Assembly (NCBI GenBank): GCA_029948255.1
Contig: JALIZF010001247.1
Coordinates: 1 to 64,000 of the forward strand
DNA length: 64,000 nt
Origin: Telmatactis stephensoni
Lineage: Eukaryota > Cnidaria > Anthozoa > Actiniaria > Isophelliidae
Direction: 5' to 3'
Both the position numbers and the translations under genes were made by a program. Under the pieces are notes generated by a model. The model was not told the origin of the DNA, did not search any database, and saw nothing but the letters and a program-made list of their open reading frames with translations. Shown piece after piece: positions 14,201 to 24,097 of the stretch. Every line of letters starts with the position of its first letter. The first letter of the stretch is position 1.

Positions 14201-17200
14201 CTTTGGTCACAAACATCTTGAAAGCGATGACATCACCTGGCTTAACATTGCTGCTATTGAACACTATTGACCTGGTATTGCACTTTAGTCGACCAACTCT
14301 ATTACCAGATTCAAAACAGCCAATTGGAAGGGTGCTGATATTATGTATTGTAACAGGTGCTGTATGATTGTGACGACAGGTCCATGTATAATTCAGATCG
14401 TATTGATAAGGTCTAGCTTCTTGGGCTGAAAAAAAAAATCGTAAGAAAAGTCTTCAAGCCCGTATATTTAGAGAAGCAGAGAAATGAATGTCATCCGCAG
14501 CGTTAACTTATTCGTTCCCATTTTGATAGAAAGATATTTTAGTTCAAGGCATAGACTGAATTATTCATGTCGTTTGTCTCCCTTTAGCTAAGCACATTTA
14601 TGACTTCATAGAACTATTATTGCAGTTTTCCGGACGGGTACCCCTTTTGAAAAATATGTTTTTCTCGGCAAACGCGCGTTTTAGACATCAACATCATTTG
14701 CCATTCGGAAGTAGCTACACTGACGTTGAATCATATGACTTTGGGAAACGCTTTTTCTCTTAAAATTGCTTATAAAATATCCATCATATATCGCCCGTCC
14801 CCACTGGCCGACAGCGTACTGAGAACATTAAATATGCACAAAGCATGCGTGATCGCACTTTTCGAATTTTTTGTTAGTGTCAATAATTACTAAATTTGAT
14901 CGAAAACAACCTACTTTATGAAAGAAATAGAAAACTTGCCCCGTGTGTTGTGTACATATTTAGAGCACTTGGTGATTGATCAGGGGTGCTTGCCATCTAA
15001 ACTAATTCATCCGGTTGGAAATTTGTTCACCTTGGCAAATGGTAGAAAAAGAGCGAGAAACTTGACTTCCCGCAAATGGTACACGCGTCTACTGGAAGAA
15101 CCGAAAAGAGCTGGAAAAGTTGATTACTTCAATGGGAAGTCGGCCGAGTTTTCCGGAACTTTCCGATCGGAATGACACGTAGCATTTGCTTTACCAACCG
15201 GAATTTCCGGTTTTCCCGGGTTAATGAAGCACCCCAGAACGCTCGAGAAGCGTGTCTTCTTTCGTGATCCGATTAATACCCGCGTGCTCTCTTAACCAAA
15301 TGTTTCTTAATTCAGTTCATTTCCCACCCACCCATATTTTTTCAAATGTACTGTGTACCATGATAGATAAATTTGGAACAGTACATCGGCCGTAAAACAG
15401 GCGAATGGCGAATACCTCGGCAAGACCATTGTGACTTCAATGAGCAAGAATTGACTTTTCCCAAGTCATTTCTACTACTAACATTCTCAATTCTTAGTGA
15501 CCTACCACCTAAATGAATCATCATACCTGTTTTAAATATATCTCTATCAAATGAATTCCAGCCGTGTATCAAGAGTGGTTGTCCAACGGTGTACAGACAT
15601 TCATCTGTTGCATTTATACCAGCAACTAATGGGGCTTTTGTTATCTTTATAAACGTGAATTGGTGTTCAAAAGACTTTTCAATCAGGTTTGACCGGACAC
15701 TGAGTGATACATAGTAAATTCCTGCCAATAAGGACATTGGTTTAATTGTGCACCATATCCGAACTTCCGAGAGATGGTCGAAGTCTGTGCACGAGAGGGG
15801 AGTGCAGTTACCAACGACACCATCCTAAATTAAGGATTAAAATCGATTAGCATGATAATGATGATGGTGAGGATGAGGATGAGGATGATGTGATAAGTGC
15901 ATTTCAACATTGCTGAATTCACAGCAGTAGCATTTAACCCGTCAAATTCTTTCTTTTCATTTACCACTAAAAAATGAGAATGGTGAAAAACGTAGATTGC
16001 TAAGAGCAATAATTTGAAACGGTCATTATCGCCATGATTGGGACATTGGAAATGAATTCACTTCACGAAAATGAAAGTATCTCTCTCAAATCCAAATTAT
16101 GTACACGCGCACATACTCGATATACTCTTATTATATGATTGAGTCGGGTTTCTTTGTTATTCATAGCACTTTATATCGCTTATTTCACGATCATTATGAA
16201 TTCAAGGGTTTTATATGGATCTTTCCCGGGATGTATCTGTATACATCCCTTGAATTTATAATTCCCGGGGTTTATACAGATACATCCCTTGAGTTTATAA
16301 TTTCGTCCCATACTTTCTTAGACCATCTATGTGTTGATCGAGACTTACACATTTTCTTAGAAAGATACTAAGTAGCGATTACTGGTGAAAAAAAAGTCTT
16401 TGATTAACGACTGGGATTCGAACCCGAGACCTTCTGCACTCCTTTACCCTCCTTTAGCCACTATACTACTGAGCTAACTGATGAAATTTCTTCAACAAAA
16501 AAACGTTTTGTGTATTATCATGAAGTTCGTTAGTATTGCCCTGAATAGAATTATTGAAAAGCAATTCTTTAGGGTTTCCTTCTGTAAATTCAGTAACAAT
16601 GATCTAATCAGTGATTGTGTTTTTGAATGGTTTTTGTGTGAAACCCTCCTCAATCACATAATAAGGCAGATAAATACCTCGAAGCTCGGCTTTTATCCAT
16701 ATACATCCCGAGGGCCGTTAAAAGCCTCGCTTCTCGGTATTTATCCCTTCCATATTGTTTGCCTGCAAATATACAGTAACGGCGTAAAGTTTAGTCAATG
16801 GTCTACATTGTTAACTGGTCTTAACTTACATCGGAAATTCTTGCCACTTGCAAATCATAACTAATTTTGTGGTCTTCGCTGCATATACTTTGTATTTGAA
16901 ACTTAAGTTCGTTGTTTTCTAAACGGCTGTATTCTTTTGGGTTGCCCAAGCTACTTTTAAAGTATCGGTAGACTTTGAGGTGACGAACCACACAAACCGG
17001 ATCTAGAAAAGAAATAGACACGCTTGTTAACTAATATTTCTTAGAAACCAACGGGAATTAAACTAGCGAGTGAATTGAACTAGTTTGGGCTGCGTCCGTG
17101 AATAAATGTACAATAAAGAAAGAATGAAAATATGTAACACCTTAAAAAGAGAGAATTTAATATACTCTTCTTGATACGAAAGTGTTGAAGAGTAATAAAG

Positions 17201-20200
17201 TAGAAGTATTGTTTTTACGGTGCTGCAGATTTCCATTCATTAAATCCTATAACACTCCTTAGTTTTCTCTTGGTGCAAATGATTTGCACGACGCGAGACA
17301 CTACCTAAGGTAATCTTGGTTTTCTTATAAGCCAAGAGACAACAAAGGGTGAAACTCGCGGATTGATGTCGGAGCGATGAGCTTGGCGCTTAAGGTTATT
17401 TAATTTTAGTAACAGGAAGCTGACTTCAGATATGGCCTTTAAGCAATGGATATACGAACCGTTTCTACTCCGGCAATCACATTTCATTGTTTGCGCGCGC
17501 GACATGGCGTCAACGTCCTGTTACTAAAAATAACCTTAAGCGCCAAGCACACCGCGCAGACATCAATACCAGCTTCGGTCTCTTAGTATTATGGTATCTT
17601 GCACAGGCATATAATATTTTTTCTCTATACTCTTATTTCAAAAAAGTTGCCACAGTTCATCCGAGAAACAAGCGTCAAGCCAAGACCGAAATAAATGCTG
17701 AACAAAGCCAAAAGAAGGATTGGGTCTCACTGAAATAATCATGGAAAATCAATGTTAATTTGCATTTCTGTCGACGAATCCTCGACGCACAATCAAGACT
17801 ACTTTCAACTTACCTTTAGGACAAATTCCCCATTTTTCTTTGAAAGTACGGCACCATAGTGTGCGACGCCAGTTCATGCAATTGTTGTACGTGACACCTT
17901 TGTAAGTGAATGGAAACACACAACACTTGCCCTTCGTGGTCTTAATCACACAAGACCTGCTTTTCACTGAAATGTAGTAATAATAATAATAACAACTGTT
18001 TTTTTATTATCGATATCTTTGGCGCTTGCGCACTAATTGGGTGGAAACTATACTCTGACATACACTACCTCTACATTGAATATTTTCACATATCGCTCAA
18101 CTCACATGTTGATTTTTGTTGAGAGAAAAAATGAAGAACCCGAAGGAAAAACTCTTGTGGCATGGTAGAGAACAACACATCAAACAAATCTAGTTCACAT
18201 ATGATCCGAACGCTCGAGCTGGGACTCAAACCCGGACCACAGCGGTGAAAGGACGGCGCACTAACCGCTCGGCCAACCATACCACCCAAAAGTACACGAA
18301 ATAAGACATTCGCCTACTGGCACACATGTCTACTACCTTTAGTATAACATTTGATATTGAATATTTTATGTCCTACGCTCAATTCACATGTTCAGTTTTT
18401 GCTAAGGAAGGATGGTTGAGAACAACAATCAAACAAACTCGGTTTACATGCATGTCATCTGGTGCTTGAACAAGGAACGCCAGGATCGCAGAGGTACGTA
18501 AATGGTAAGCGCTGTCTAGACCAACTATAGACGACTTTCAAAAATGGCGGGCTCATTGTTCACGATAACGAGGCCAGAAAGGCCTCCAAAATCAACATCG
18601 CATTAAATGATTCTAAATATCTAAAAACTATCCTGTGAAATGCACATAAAATAGGTATTTTAAAAGGAAAAGGAACACATCGTCTTTGATAGCAACAGAA
18701 GTGTCGCCACGCTTATTTTCTGGTAGCAAGGCCTTTGTGGCCTCGTTCTCATGTACTAGGACGCCATTTTTGAAAGTCGTCTATTCTAACCATCTTCTTA
18801 CCTGAATAGTTCCGTTGGCTTAATGAAATGTTAGATACACTATTCATGGCAGGAATAGATAGCTTTGCCAAATTTTCATGAACGAGCTGAATGTCCGTAA
18901 ATGATGTGTTTAATAACATTTTAACTGTGATGTGACCCGGGTTGCATAATGGCCTGAAAGCAGATATTTATATAAGGCATCTCAACTGAAGAAACATCGG
19001 GAAAGGAAAGAATGAGTTAAAACAAACAAACAAAAAACACAGAATCGAGAGAAGAAGGGAACGAAAAGGTGTGTAAGGAAAGAAACTCAACTGATCATCA
19101 TAAACCAAATAGACAAACATGCAAACCAACAACCAACCAACCAACCAACCCGTGAAACAGAAAACCAGTCAAATTTCCAATCAACAATTGCAAACCAATT
19201 ACCAATCAACCAGCCAATGGAACAAACAAACAAACAAACAAACAATTATCAATCAAACAACCAATCAAACATGTACAACCAACAATACAAGTACCAACCG
19301 ACTAACTAGTGCACGTGACAACCATTAAAAAACACCATTAAAAACATATACTAACATGCTTAACCAACCAACCAACCAGCAAACCGATCAGCCAACCAAC
19401 CAACCAACCAATAAACCAACCAACAAACCAACCAATAAACCAACCAACATACCAACCAACCAACCAACCAATAAACCAACCAACATACCAACCAACCAAT
19501 CAAATACCAACCAACTAGTGTAACCCACAACCAAGATGCTTAAGCAACCAACCAATTAAGCCAACTAGCCTACCAATCAACCACTTGCCAACCAACTAGT
19601 GTAACCCACAACCAACCAAATTATTACAAGGCAACAATAAAAGGAAAAAGGATGCACAATAATGCAAGGAAAATGATATCAAAGTAAATGTACTTCATTA
19701 CCTTACTTGCATACTTTGGGAATTGTCTGCCAAATTGATACCGCAAAGCTTACTCTGGTTTACAGCATTTTCGATCTTCATATAGATTGAAACATATAAT
19801 TGATAAAATAGATCCTAAACACTCCATTATATACAATCTAGAATGTTCTGAAAAGACTGGGATGTGCGCAATTAAGTTACGTAATCTTATTTGTAACTTA
19901 AAGCGGGACTATGGTTGATTTATGTGTCTCCTTATAATTCTTATTAAACATTTTTATAAATCTTTAGATATGTCAGCGAGGTCTTTTGTTTTTGTTTTTG
20001 TTATGTTTTGTCAATTTAGAAAAAAAGCAATACAATACTTAACAATTATTATATATTTTGAAGTAAATATTCAAGGCAAACAGTTCGATTTTCTCCGTAC
20101 AAAAATTCAAAAGGTGCGCGCGCGGTCGAGCTCGCTCTGCTGACATCAGAGCTGTGCTCCGTTCTCTGATAAAGCACAGCTTGTAGCCAGAGCGCGCGTA

Positions 20201-23200
20201 TCGACAAGGGTATATAATAAAATACAATACAAAGAAATGCATACAGCTGACGAATGTTTGGTTGAGAAGATGACGTCACTGACACCTCTAAAGATTCCTA
20301 GTAGTTTAGTACTGGAATATTAAGAAAATATTTTTACTAGTGATTTTTACTCCCTTTAGGAATAATTTGATGATAGTTTCAGCATCATAGTCCCGCTTTA
20401 TTATTATTGTCCTAAGAGAAGATACGGTAAGAGAAGGAGTCGCGCGTATTAGGTCTTTGGACAATCATATGCCCCGTTTGATGCTATTTTTAGAGTGAAT
20501 CTGATTGGTCGAGAGCGCGTGAGCTTTCGCATGACTTCAAGATCACAATGGCGGAAAAAGGGTGTATAACGTTTGTCAATAAAAGTTTAAACTTGAGAAA
20601 AAGGGCAAATTGAGTACATGCAAAAAAAACAAAAAACAAAAAAATCGGAAATGGTCTTGGTTAAGCCGAGATTAAGGTGACAAGGTTTTAACAATAGCAT
20701 TCCAATATGCGCCTATCACTCTTGTAAAAGAGAGATGAGATTAAGGTTTGGAATGCGAGAAAAACAACAAATTATATAAAAACAGATTAATAGACCCTTT
20801 GCAGGACCTGGTCACGTGACACATGTCATCAAATTATCAACTGTAATGACAAAATTCAGAAATTGCATCAGTGAATTAGCTCTTTTACCAACTTTGAGCC
20901 TTTTTCGGTATATTGGAAACAATTTATGATTTTTTGAATTTGCTGTTTTTTACAAGGGTTTATATGAGCTTTACATACCTTTCAAAAATTCTGTCCTTGG
21001 ACCTTTACCGTCAAAAACACTAAAAATCATGGAAAAGGCTAATTTCAATGTGCTCTCTTTCTAATGCTGAGAGGAGAGTAAAATGAGCGCACCGTCGAGC
21101 TCAAGTTTATCAGTTACTCAAATTACGTACTGTCACGATTTATCAACGTAAAATATGGTCGCTTTACTTTGCTTAGCTTTGCTATGCTTTGCTTTGCTTT
21201 GCTTTGCTTTGCTTTGCTTTGCTGTCCATTTTGTCATCAGAACTCTGATATATGAGTGTGTCTTGGTCACGTGACCAGCTTCTGCAAAGGGCCTATTAAC
21301 CCGTTTCATGTTCAGAAAACTGTCTAGAAAAGTTTGATCACACACCGAATCTTTTAACTTTTTGAATAGCTGAATGAATTCCAGAGAGCGGTTGTTAAAC
21401 ATCTTGGTGGTACGGTTGAATACGTCGTCGATCTCCATCCAGAACTCAATAGGTTGAACTACAAAAAATAAGAATGCTGTAAGAAGACGCGTATGTCCAG
21501 GTATTTAAAAGGATTTTTCGTTTACGACTGGCGAGTATCGCCTACTTCAATGTAAGGAAATTGGTACTTACTATATTTGGAGGTTGAAGTAATTTTTTAT
21601 GCAAAATATGATTTTCTCCTCAAAATTCTTTCAAACTTACAGATAATCGAGTGAAATAATGTTTATTGTAAAGTCAACCATCTTGGTTTGTGACCCTAAA
21701 AGGACTGCATTCAAAACGAATGACTCATCTTTCCCGTCGTTGAACTTAGTTTCGAATTAAGTTAAAATAAATTGCATGTATTTTCTATGGTGTGAAATAA
21801 AATAGTTATACAATGAGTTTCTCGTGGCAGGCCGTGGATATCCCAGTCATCACTTGTATTTTTACACTCAACTAAAGGCATGTGGGACATTCTACGGTAT
21901 ACCACTCGAAACCATTGTATAACTAGTATCATGAAGTATTTAATTTTCTATGCATTCTCATTATTATACTCACCTTTGAGTTTATACAAATTGAAGTATT
22001 CGCCAGTTCCTCCAAGGCCGTTTCCACAAACACACCTGCTGGGTTTAGGTCTGTGTGTACATCCGTATGGAATGGTGGGAGCACCACTGTTTTTGCAAAC
22101 ACGTGCACTAGTATCGTTACGGCAATAATGTGTCTTTGTAAATACAGAAGTGTATTTTTTTATGCCATAACATGCCGTGTTTTTTAACCCAAAGAAGGGA
22201 AATCCTCTCCCGGCTGCAGCTTTTGCACACTGATGAATTTTGTCCTTCGGAGGGTGTTTTTGGTTAAGTATCTGATCAGTTCCTTCAAGTAACTCCACTG
22301 GTTTACTTGGAATGTTATAGCAGTAGCTGTTTCCGTCTTCCGCAAAAATGTCTTCCCACGTAACTAGGACAATGAAAGCATATATTAAATCAAGAGACCA
22401 TAATACTAAGAGAGCGAAACTCAGTATTGATATATGTCCGATGATCGAGGCGACTAATTAAGGCTATTTTTAGTAACTTCGCCAACGCGCGCGCAGAATT
22501 TGATTGCCAAAAGAAAACGACCCCGTCCGCGCGCGCGCAAAGTAAATTCCTGCTATATAACCGTCTATCCTCTGGGCAACTGCATGGCAAAGCGTTTTAG
22601 CACTAAATTTAGATGTGCTAGCCCAACTTTTGAATCCCTCAGCCTTTGTGTATAACTAGCCTGCACTTTTGGGGGGTATGGAGATTTGGAATTCTTGTGG
22701 AATAATTACGGACGAGATTTGGAGCTCCAAATCTCGCGCGTCCCTAATTATATTTTATTCCACAGAAATTCCAAATCTCCAATTAAGCCCTAAAACTGAG
22801 AACATCTGCTTTGCAGGCTAGTGTATATATAACGTCTTCTGATTGGTCTATATATTTAATCCCAGAAAACTGGAAAGCGTCGAGAAAATACACATTTCAT
22901 TTCATAGATAATAATTTAGTAATTAGTACAGAAGAGCCACCATGTGGAGTACTAATAAACCATTATTATTAATTATTATATTATTATTATAACAAACAGG
23001 TTATAACTAAAAAGGTTACTTCATAGTGAAGAAACGACAGAAAGGCTGTATTTAGCTGGTTCAGTTTAATATGTCACTTTGGATACCCTGGGCGCCAGAT
23101 TCTTTATAAATAATTATTCAAGAAACTATACACGAACTAAAGCTCTAGCAGCTGAGTATAATTTTGAAAAATGATATGCAAAGTTTAAGAAATTCAAAAT

Positions 23201-23332
23201 CTCTCTGTCTAAATTAAAATTACCTGCATTTTTCTTGAGGTGCTTGTACCCACAGTTCCAAACGTTAGAGGATTTATTCAAAAATACTTGCATGGTAAAA
23301 ATTAAGACGAAGGTGTACACTGATGAATGCAT
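3928..23332 (-). CDS. Polycystin-1-like receptor/cation channel, copy 1 (20 coding exons)
   Basis: Coding exons in sense order: 23224-23332, 21974-22363, 21301-21458, 19702-19814, 18802-18953, 17814-17966, 16830-17002, 15527-15824, 14134-14425, 13677-13837, 12959-13434, 12576-12737, 12257-12382, 11339-11548, 10655-10876, 8532-10088, 8232-8456, 6224-7609, 5786-5960, 3928-5258. They total 7869 nt (2622 residues plus stop). Each junction has GT/AG and compatible phase, with no stop in frame. Domain order is signal peptide, WSC-like Cys-rich domain, FN2, REJ-type region, GPS (cleavage predicted 1601/1602), TM1, PLAT, five TMs, polycystin ectodomain, six-TM channel. This is the polycystin-1 family plan (surface receptor/channel subunit, usually paired with a PKD2-type subunit). 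The start ATG begins a hydrophobic leader 10 nt after a strong splice acceptor. Exon 4 has two possible donors; only AAG/GTAATG keeps the frame into exon 5. Exon 3 uses a weak donor (GTTAAT). Family assignment is secure; exons 3-5 are the least certain. Confidence 0.88.
5786..5960 (-). CDS. Copy 1 exon 19: start of polycystin extracellular domain
   Basis: Begins [20 protein letters not shown] and ends [11 protein letters not shown], the F-W-W...RLRQ-RV signature at the start of the TOP/polycystin domain between the first two helices of the channel module. Acceptor CAAAG/GTAAAA, donor TCAG/GTAACA, phase 0 to phase 1. Copy 2: 38148-38322 (P-G in place of T-G, E in place of K). Confidence 0.82.
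6224..7609 (-). CDS. Copy 1 exon 18: PLAT domain and TM2-TM6
   Basis: 462 codons. The first 130 or so form a PLAT/LH2 beta-sandwich ([48 protein letters not shown]), cytosolic in polycystins. Next come hydrophobic segments at [77 protein letters not shown] and [16 protein letters not shown]. Acidic/Ser-rich loops lie between them. Donor GTG/GTAGGT at the end. Copy 2 (38590-39975) differs at about nine residues. Confidence 0.88.
7785..7924. mobile_element. MITE with TAATAGGCC...termini (unit 1 intron 17)
   Basis: 140 bp with inverted ends TAATAGGCCATTTGCGGCA and TGCTGCAAAGGACCTATTA. Same element at 40151-40290 in unit 2, so older than the duplication. Confidence 0.7.
8232..8456 (-). CDS. Copy 1 exon 17: GPS cleavage site and TM1
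   Basis: 75 codons. It starts [20 protein letters not shown], completing the GPS; the canonical HL/T autoproteolysis site falls between residues 1601 and 1602. TM1 is [21 protein letters not shown] (about 1629-1649), followed by basic RRADKRD on the cytosolic side. Copy 2 (40597-40821) is identical at protein level by my reading. Confidence 0.85.
8532..10088 (-). CDS. Copy 1 exon 16: large Cys-rich glycosylated region and first half of GPS
   Basis: 519 codons, residues about 1066-1584. It holds many Cys pairs (CMG, CFGY, CPPCGNN), many N-x-S/T sites (for example a cluster [11 protein letters not shown]) and a Pro/Thr linker. Two basic cleavage motifs are visible: RKRKRS at about 1443-1448 and RSRRE at about 1508-1512. 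The exon ends with [17 protein letters not shown], the first half of a GPS (C, W, W, C spacing). Phase 0 on both sides. No family recognised for the central part. Copy 2: 40897-42453, same length, about 18 substitutions. Confidence 0.85.
12034..12235 (-). mobile_element. tRNA-derived SINE (unit 1 intron 13)
   Basis: The minus strand starts GGTGGTATGGTTGCGAGAGC (box A-like), has a worn box B (TAGAGTTTCAGCTC), then GATCATATGTAAACT and GTTGTTCTCTACCATGCCAC, ending near TCAACATTTGAGTTGAAC. Same family as 18095-18292. Confidence 0.7.
12959..13434 (-). CDS. Copy 1 exon 11: REJ/PKD-like repeat
   Basis: Residues about 667-825. It contains [20 protein letters not shown] and a following FSLRLPLGD. This matches the way PKD/REJ modules describe a central W/F core followed by a beta-strand rich end ([20 protein letters not shown]). 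Phase 1 in, phase 0 out. Exons 12-15 (12576-12737, 12257-12382, 11339-11548, 10655-10876) continue in phase 0 with acidic and helical segments, as in the REJ-to-GAIN part of polycystins. Copy 2: 49661-50136. Confidence 0.7.
13445..13560. repeat. (GAATGAATGCAATAAAT)n microsatellite (unit 1 intron 10)
   Basis: About seven imperfect repeats right next to the exon 11 acceptor; shorter in unit 2 (50150-50235). Confidence 0.75.
13985..14125. repeat. (GGTT/GGTC)n and (TTTG)n tract (unit 1 intron 9)
   Basis: TTGGTTGGTTGGTCGG-type repeats end about 10 nt from the exon 9 donor; AACC on the gene's sense strand, so complementary to the intron 4 array. Unit 2: 50665-50795. Confidence 0.82.
14134..14425 (-). 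CDS. Copy 1 exon 9: REJ region
   Basis: Residues about 516-612, starting [17 protein letters not shown] and ending in a Pro-rich PPPPKFDLG. It has an Ig/PKD-like pattern of W-T-C, GCF, LKC and FTC with several N-x-S/T sites. Donor TTAGG/GTAAGA. A (GGTT)n tract begins about 15 nt past the donor. Copy 2: 50804-51095, same length. Confidence 0.7.
15527..15824 (-). CDS. Copy 1 exon 8: REJ-type extracellular segment
   Basis: Residues about 417-515. It starts [20 protein letters not shown] and ends in a conserved stretch with [17 protein letters not shown]. Donor ACAG/GTATGA leaves one base that fits exon 9. The first 34 or so residues differ greatly from copy 2 while the rest is almost identical. 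Confidence 0.68.
16133..16753. mobile_element. Unit 1-specific insertion containing a tRNA-like sequence
   Basis: About 620 bp in intron 7 that unit 2 lacks (junction near 52490). On the minus strand, 16480-16398 reads TTAGCTCAGTAGTATAGTGG and ends with GGGTTCGAATCCCAG, a good A box and B box. The middle is long and does not fold as a normal anticodon arm, so it is tRNA-derived (SINE or relic), not a tRNA gene. Flanked by CCCGGG...ACATCCC repeats. Confidence 0.55.
16830..17002 (-). CDS. Copy 1 exon 7: start of REJ/Ig-like region
   Basis: Residues about 359-416, beginning [15 protein letters not shown]. It forms a beta-rich extracellular segment with Cys near the start and in QSICSED. Phase 1 in, phase 0 out; donor GAT/GTAAGT. 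The copy 2 exon 52563-52732 is 3 nt shorter at its start and otherwise nearly the same. It probably begins the REJ (receptor for egg jelly) region shared by polycystin-1 proteins. Confidence 0.65.
17814..17966 (-). CDS. Copy 1 exon 6: fibronectin type II domain
   Basis: A single exon encodes one FN2 module, residues about 308-358. Visible core: [16 protein letters not shown], then W-R-R-T-L-W-C, then K-W-G-I-C, giving the four-Cys and aromatic spacing of FN2 (two disulfides; binds collagen or glycans in other proteins). It is flanked by phase-1 introns on both sides, as expected of a shuffled extracellular module. Donor AAAG/GTAAGT, acceptor TTTCAG. The copy 2 counterpart is strongly diverged. 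Confidence 0.8.
18095..18292 (-). mobile_element. tRNA-derived SINE (unit 1 intron 5)
   Basis: Head GGTATGGTTGGCCGAGCGGT and box B GGGTTTGAGTCCCAGC, like a Ser/Leu tRNA, then the family body GTTGTTCTCTACCATGCCAC and end CAACATGTGAGTTGAGCG. A partial second copy follows at about 18390-18520. Confidence 0.8.
18531..18784. mobile_element. MITE with AGACGACTTTCAAAAATGGCG termini (unit 1 only)
   Basis: Inverted ends AGACGACTTTCAAAAATGGC and GCCATTTTTGAAAGTCGTCT; absent from unit 2 (empty site near 54642). Lies in intron 5 about 20 nt from the donor of exon 5. Confidence 0.8.
19098..19640. repeat. (CAAC/ACCA)n low-complexity array (unit 1 intron 4)
   Basis: More than 500 bp of CCAACCAACCAA-type sequence with interruptions; GGTT on the gene's sense strand. 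Unit 2: 54930-55440, with different copy numbers. Confidence 0.85.
19899..20400. mobile_element. MITE with TAAAGCGGGACTATG termini (unit 1 intron 3)
   Basis: 15-bp inverted ends TAAAGCGGGACTATG and CATAGTCCCGCTTTA. About 500 bp, no reading frame; contains GATGACGTCACTGACACCT, shared with the foldback element at 23733-24097. Confidence 0.72.
20787..21299. mobile_element. TTAA-flanked MITE abutting exon 3 (unit 1)
   Basis: Inverted ends TAGACCCTTTGCAG and TAGGCCCTTTGCAG, each next to TTAA (20787-20790, 21296-21299), and inner TGGTCACGTGA pairs. TTAA duplications suggest a piggyBac-type MITE. It contains a (GCTTT)n array at 21170-21222 (longer than in unit 2). The exon 3 donor GT uses the base next to the TTAA. 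Confidence 0.65.
21974..22363 (-). CDS. Copy 1 exon 2: Cys-rich WSC-like domain
   Basis: 390 nt, residues about 37-166. It contains the pattern [15 protein letters not shown] followed by a Cys-Tyr-Gly. This resembles the C..A...G...FGL...C.G core of WSC-type carbohydrate-binding domains in animal polycystins. Six further Cys follow, including RCVCGNG near the end. Acceptor TCCTAG at 22364; donor AAAG/GTGAGT at 21973. The copy 2 exon (57795-58178) is 6 nt shorter, lacking Ala-Arg after CRNDTS. The WSC assignment is by pattern only. Confidence 0.65.
22656..22821. mobile_element. Hairpin MITE, CTAGCCTGCA termini (unit 1 intron 1)
   Basis: Ends CTAGCCTGCA/TGCAGGCTAG enclose a near-perfect hairpin: GGAGATTTGGAATT... 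paired with AATTCCAAATCTCC around a central GAGCTC. Confidence 0.75.
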
Positions 23333-23342
23333 CGTGCAAGAA
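23224..23342 (-). CDS. Copy 1 exon 1: signal peptide
   Basis: An acceptor with a T-rich tract (TTTAATTTAG) ends at 23343. The start ATG at 23332 follows after 10 nt. The first residues [18 protein letters not shown] form a short n-region and hydrophobic core typical of a secretory leader, followed by [18 protein letters not shown]. The donor GCAG/GTAATT leaves one base, which matches the phase of exon 2. An acceptor just upstream of the start implies at least one untranslated 5' exon further right. The copy 2 equivalent ends KHFKKVE instead. Confidence 0.75.
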
Positions 23343-23380
23343 CTAAATTAAAAGCAATAAAAGAAATGATTGGTTTCTTT

Positions 23381-23657
23381 ACTTAAAGGTGCGGTAATGC
23401 GGGTAACAAACTAGTGCAACACTTTGTGCAACATTGTTGCGTTGGAAATTGCAGAGCAATTGTTGCTCGTTACCACCCCCCGTGCAACGGACACGACAAA
23501 TTTTCTTTTTTCCACGAAGTAGAAGCATTTTTCTGCTTTTTGCGACAAAGAAAATGTGTTGCACACCAGGTCTAACATTTGCTCTGCAACTTGTAACGCA
23601 ACAATGTTATGCGAAATGTTGCACGATTTTGTTGCCCGTGTTACCACAACTTAAAGT
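23381..23657. mobile_element. MITE just upstream of exon 1 (unit 1)
   Basis: Inverted ends ACTTAAAGGTGCGGTAATGC and the complement at 23629-23657 (TTGCCCGTGTTACCACAACT). Internal CAACATTGTTGCG repeats. Begins about 40 nt upstream of the exon 1 acceptor. Confidence 0.72.
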
Positions 23658-23732
23658 GCTACTTTGATCAAACATCGGTGAAATTTTATTTAGTAGAAAC
23701 TTCGTGAACTAAATCTTCAAGGGTCTATTGCA

Positions 23733-24097
23733 TGATCACCAGTTAAAATATCGTTTTGGTATTCAAAAGGGAAGTACTAGATTTTTAGCGTTCTTTTTAG
23801 GTGTCAGTGACGTCATCAACTCGACTCATGTATTTTGCAATCAAAATATCTCCGTGTAATTTTTTTCAATTGAAGATCACTGGCCATGCAGTTAATCCTT
23901 GACACAACCGCAAGAAAACTCTTTTAAGGAAAATTATTAGAGCAAAAATGAATAGCATAATTCAAGTCATAAAATATAAAGAAATGTATGGAGTAAATCC
24001 ATGAGTTTAGTCGATGACGTCACTGACACCTAAAAAGAAGGCTAAAAATCTAGTACTTCCCTTTTGAATACCAAAAAGATATTTTAACTGGTGATCA
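23733..24097. mobile_element. Foldback element with ~95-bp inverted ends (unit 1)
   Basis: Starts TGATCACCAGTTAAAATATC and ends with its complement; pairing continues through TTTTTGGTATTCAAAAGGGA, AGTACTAGATTTTTAGC and TTTTTAGGTGTCAGTGACGT. 365 bp, non-coding. Confidence 0.8.

Noticed and set aside
18210..18292. Functional Ser/Leu tRNA gene on the minus strand
   Set aside because: Box A and B are good but the arms do not fold fully and a SINE body follows; the same family occurs elsewhere in the window.
19098..19640. CAACC array as telomere-like sequence
   Set aside because: Irregular CCAA/CAAC tetramers inside an intron, not an animal telomere repeat.
19707..19814. Exon 4 ending at CAA/GTAAGG
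   Set aside because: This donor leaves phase 0, which puts a stop early in exon 5. The donor 5 nt later (AAG/GTAATG) restores the frame in both copies.
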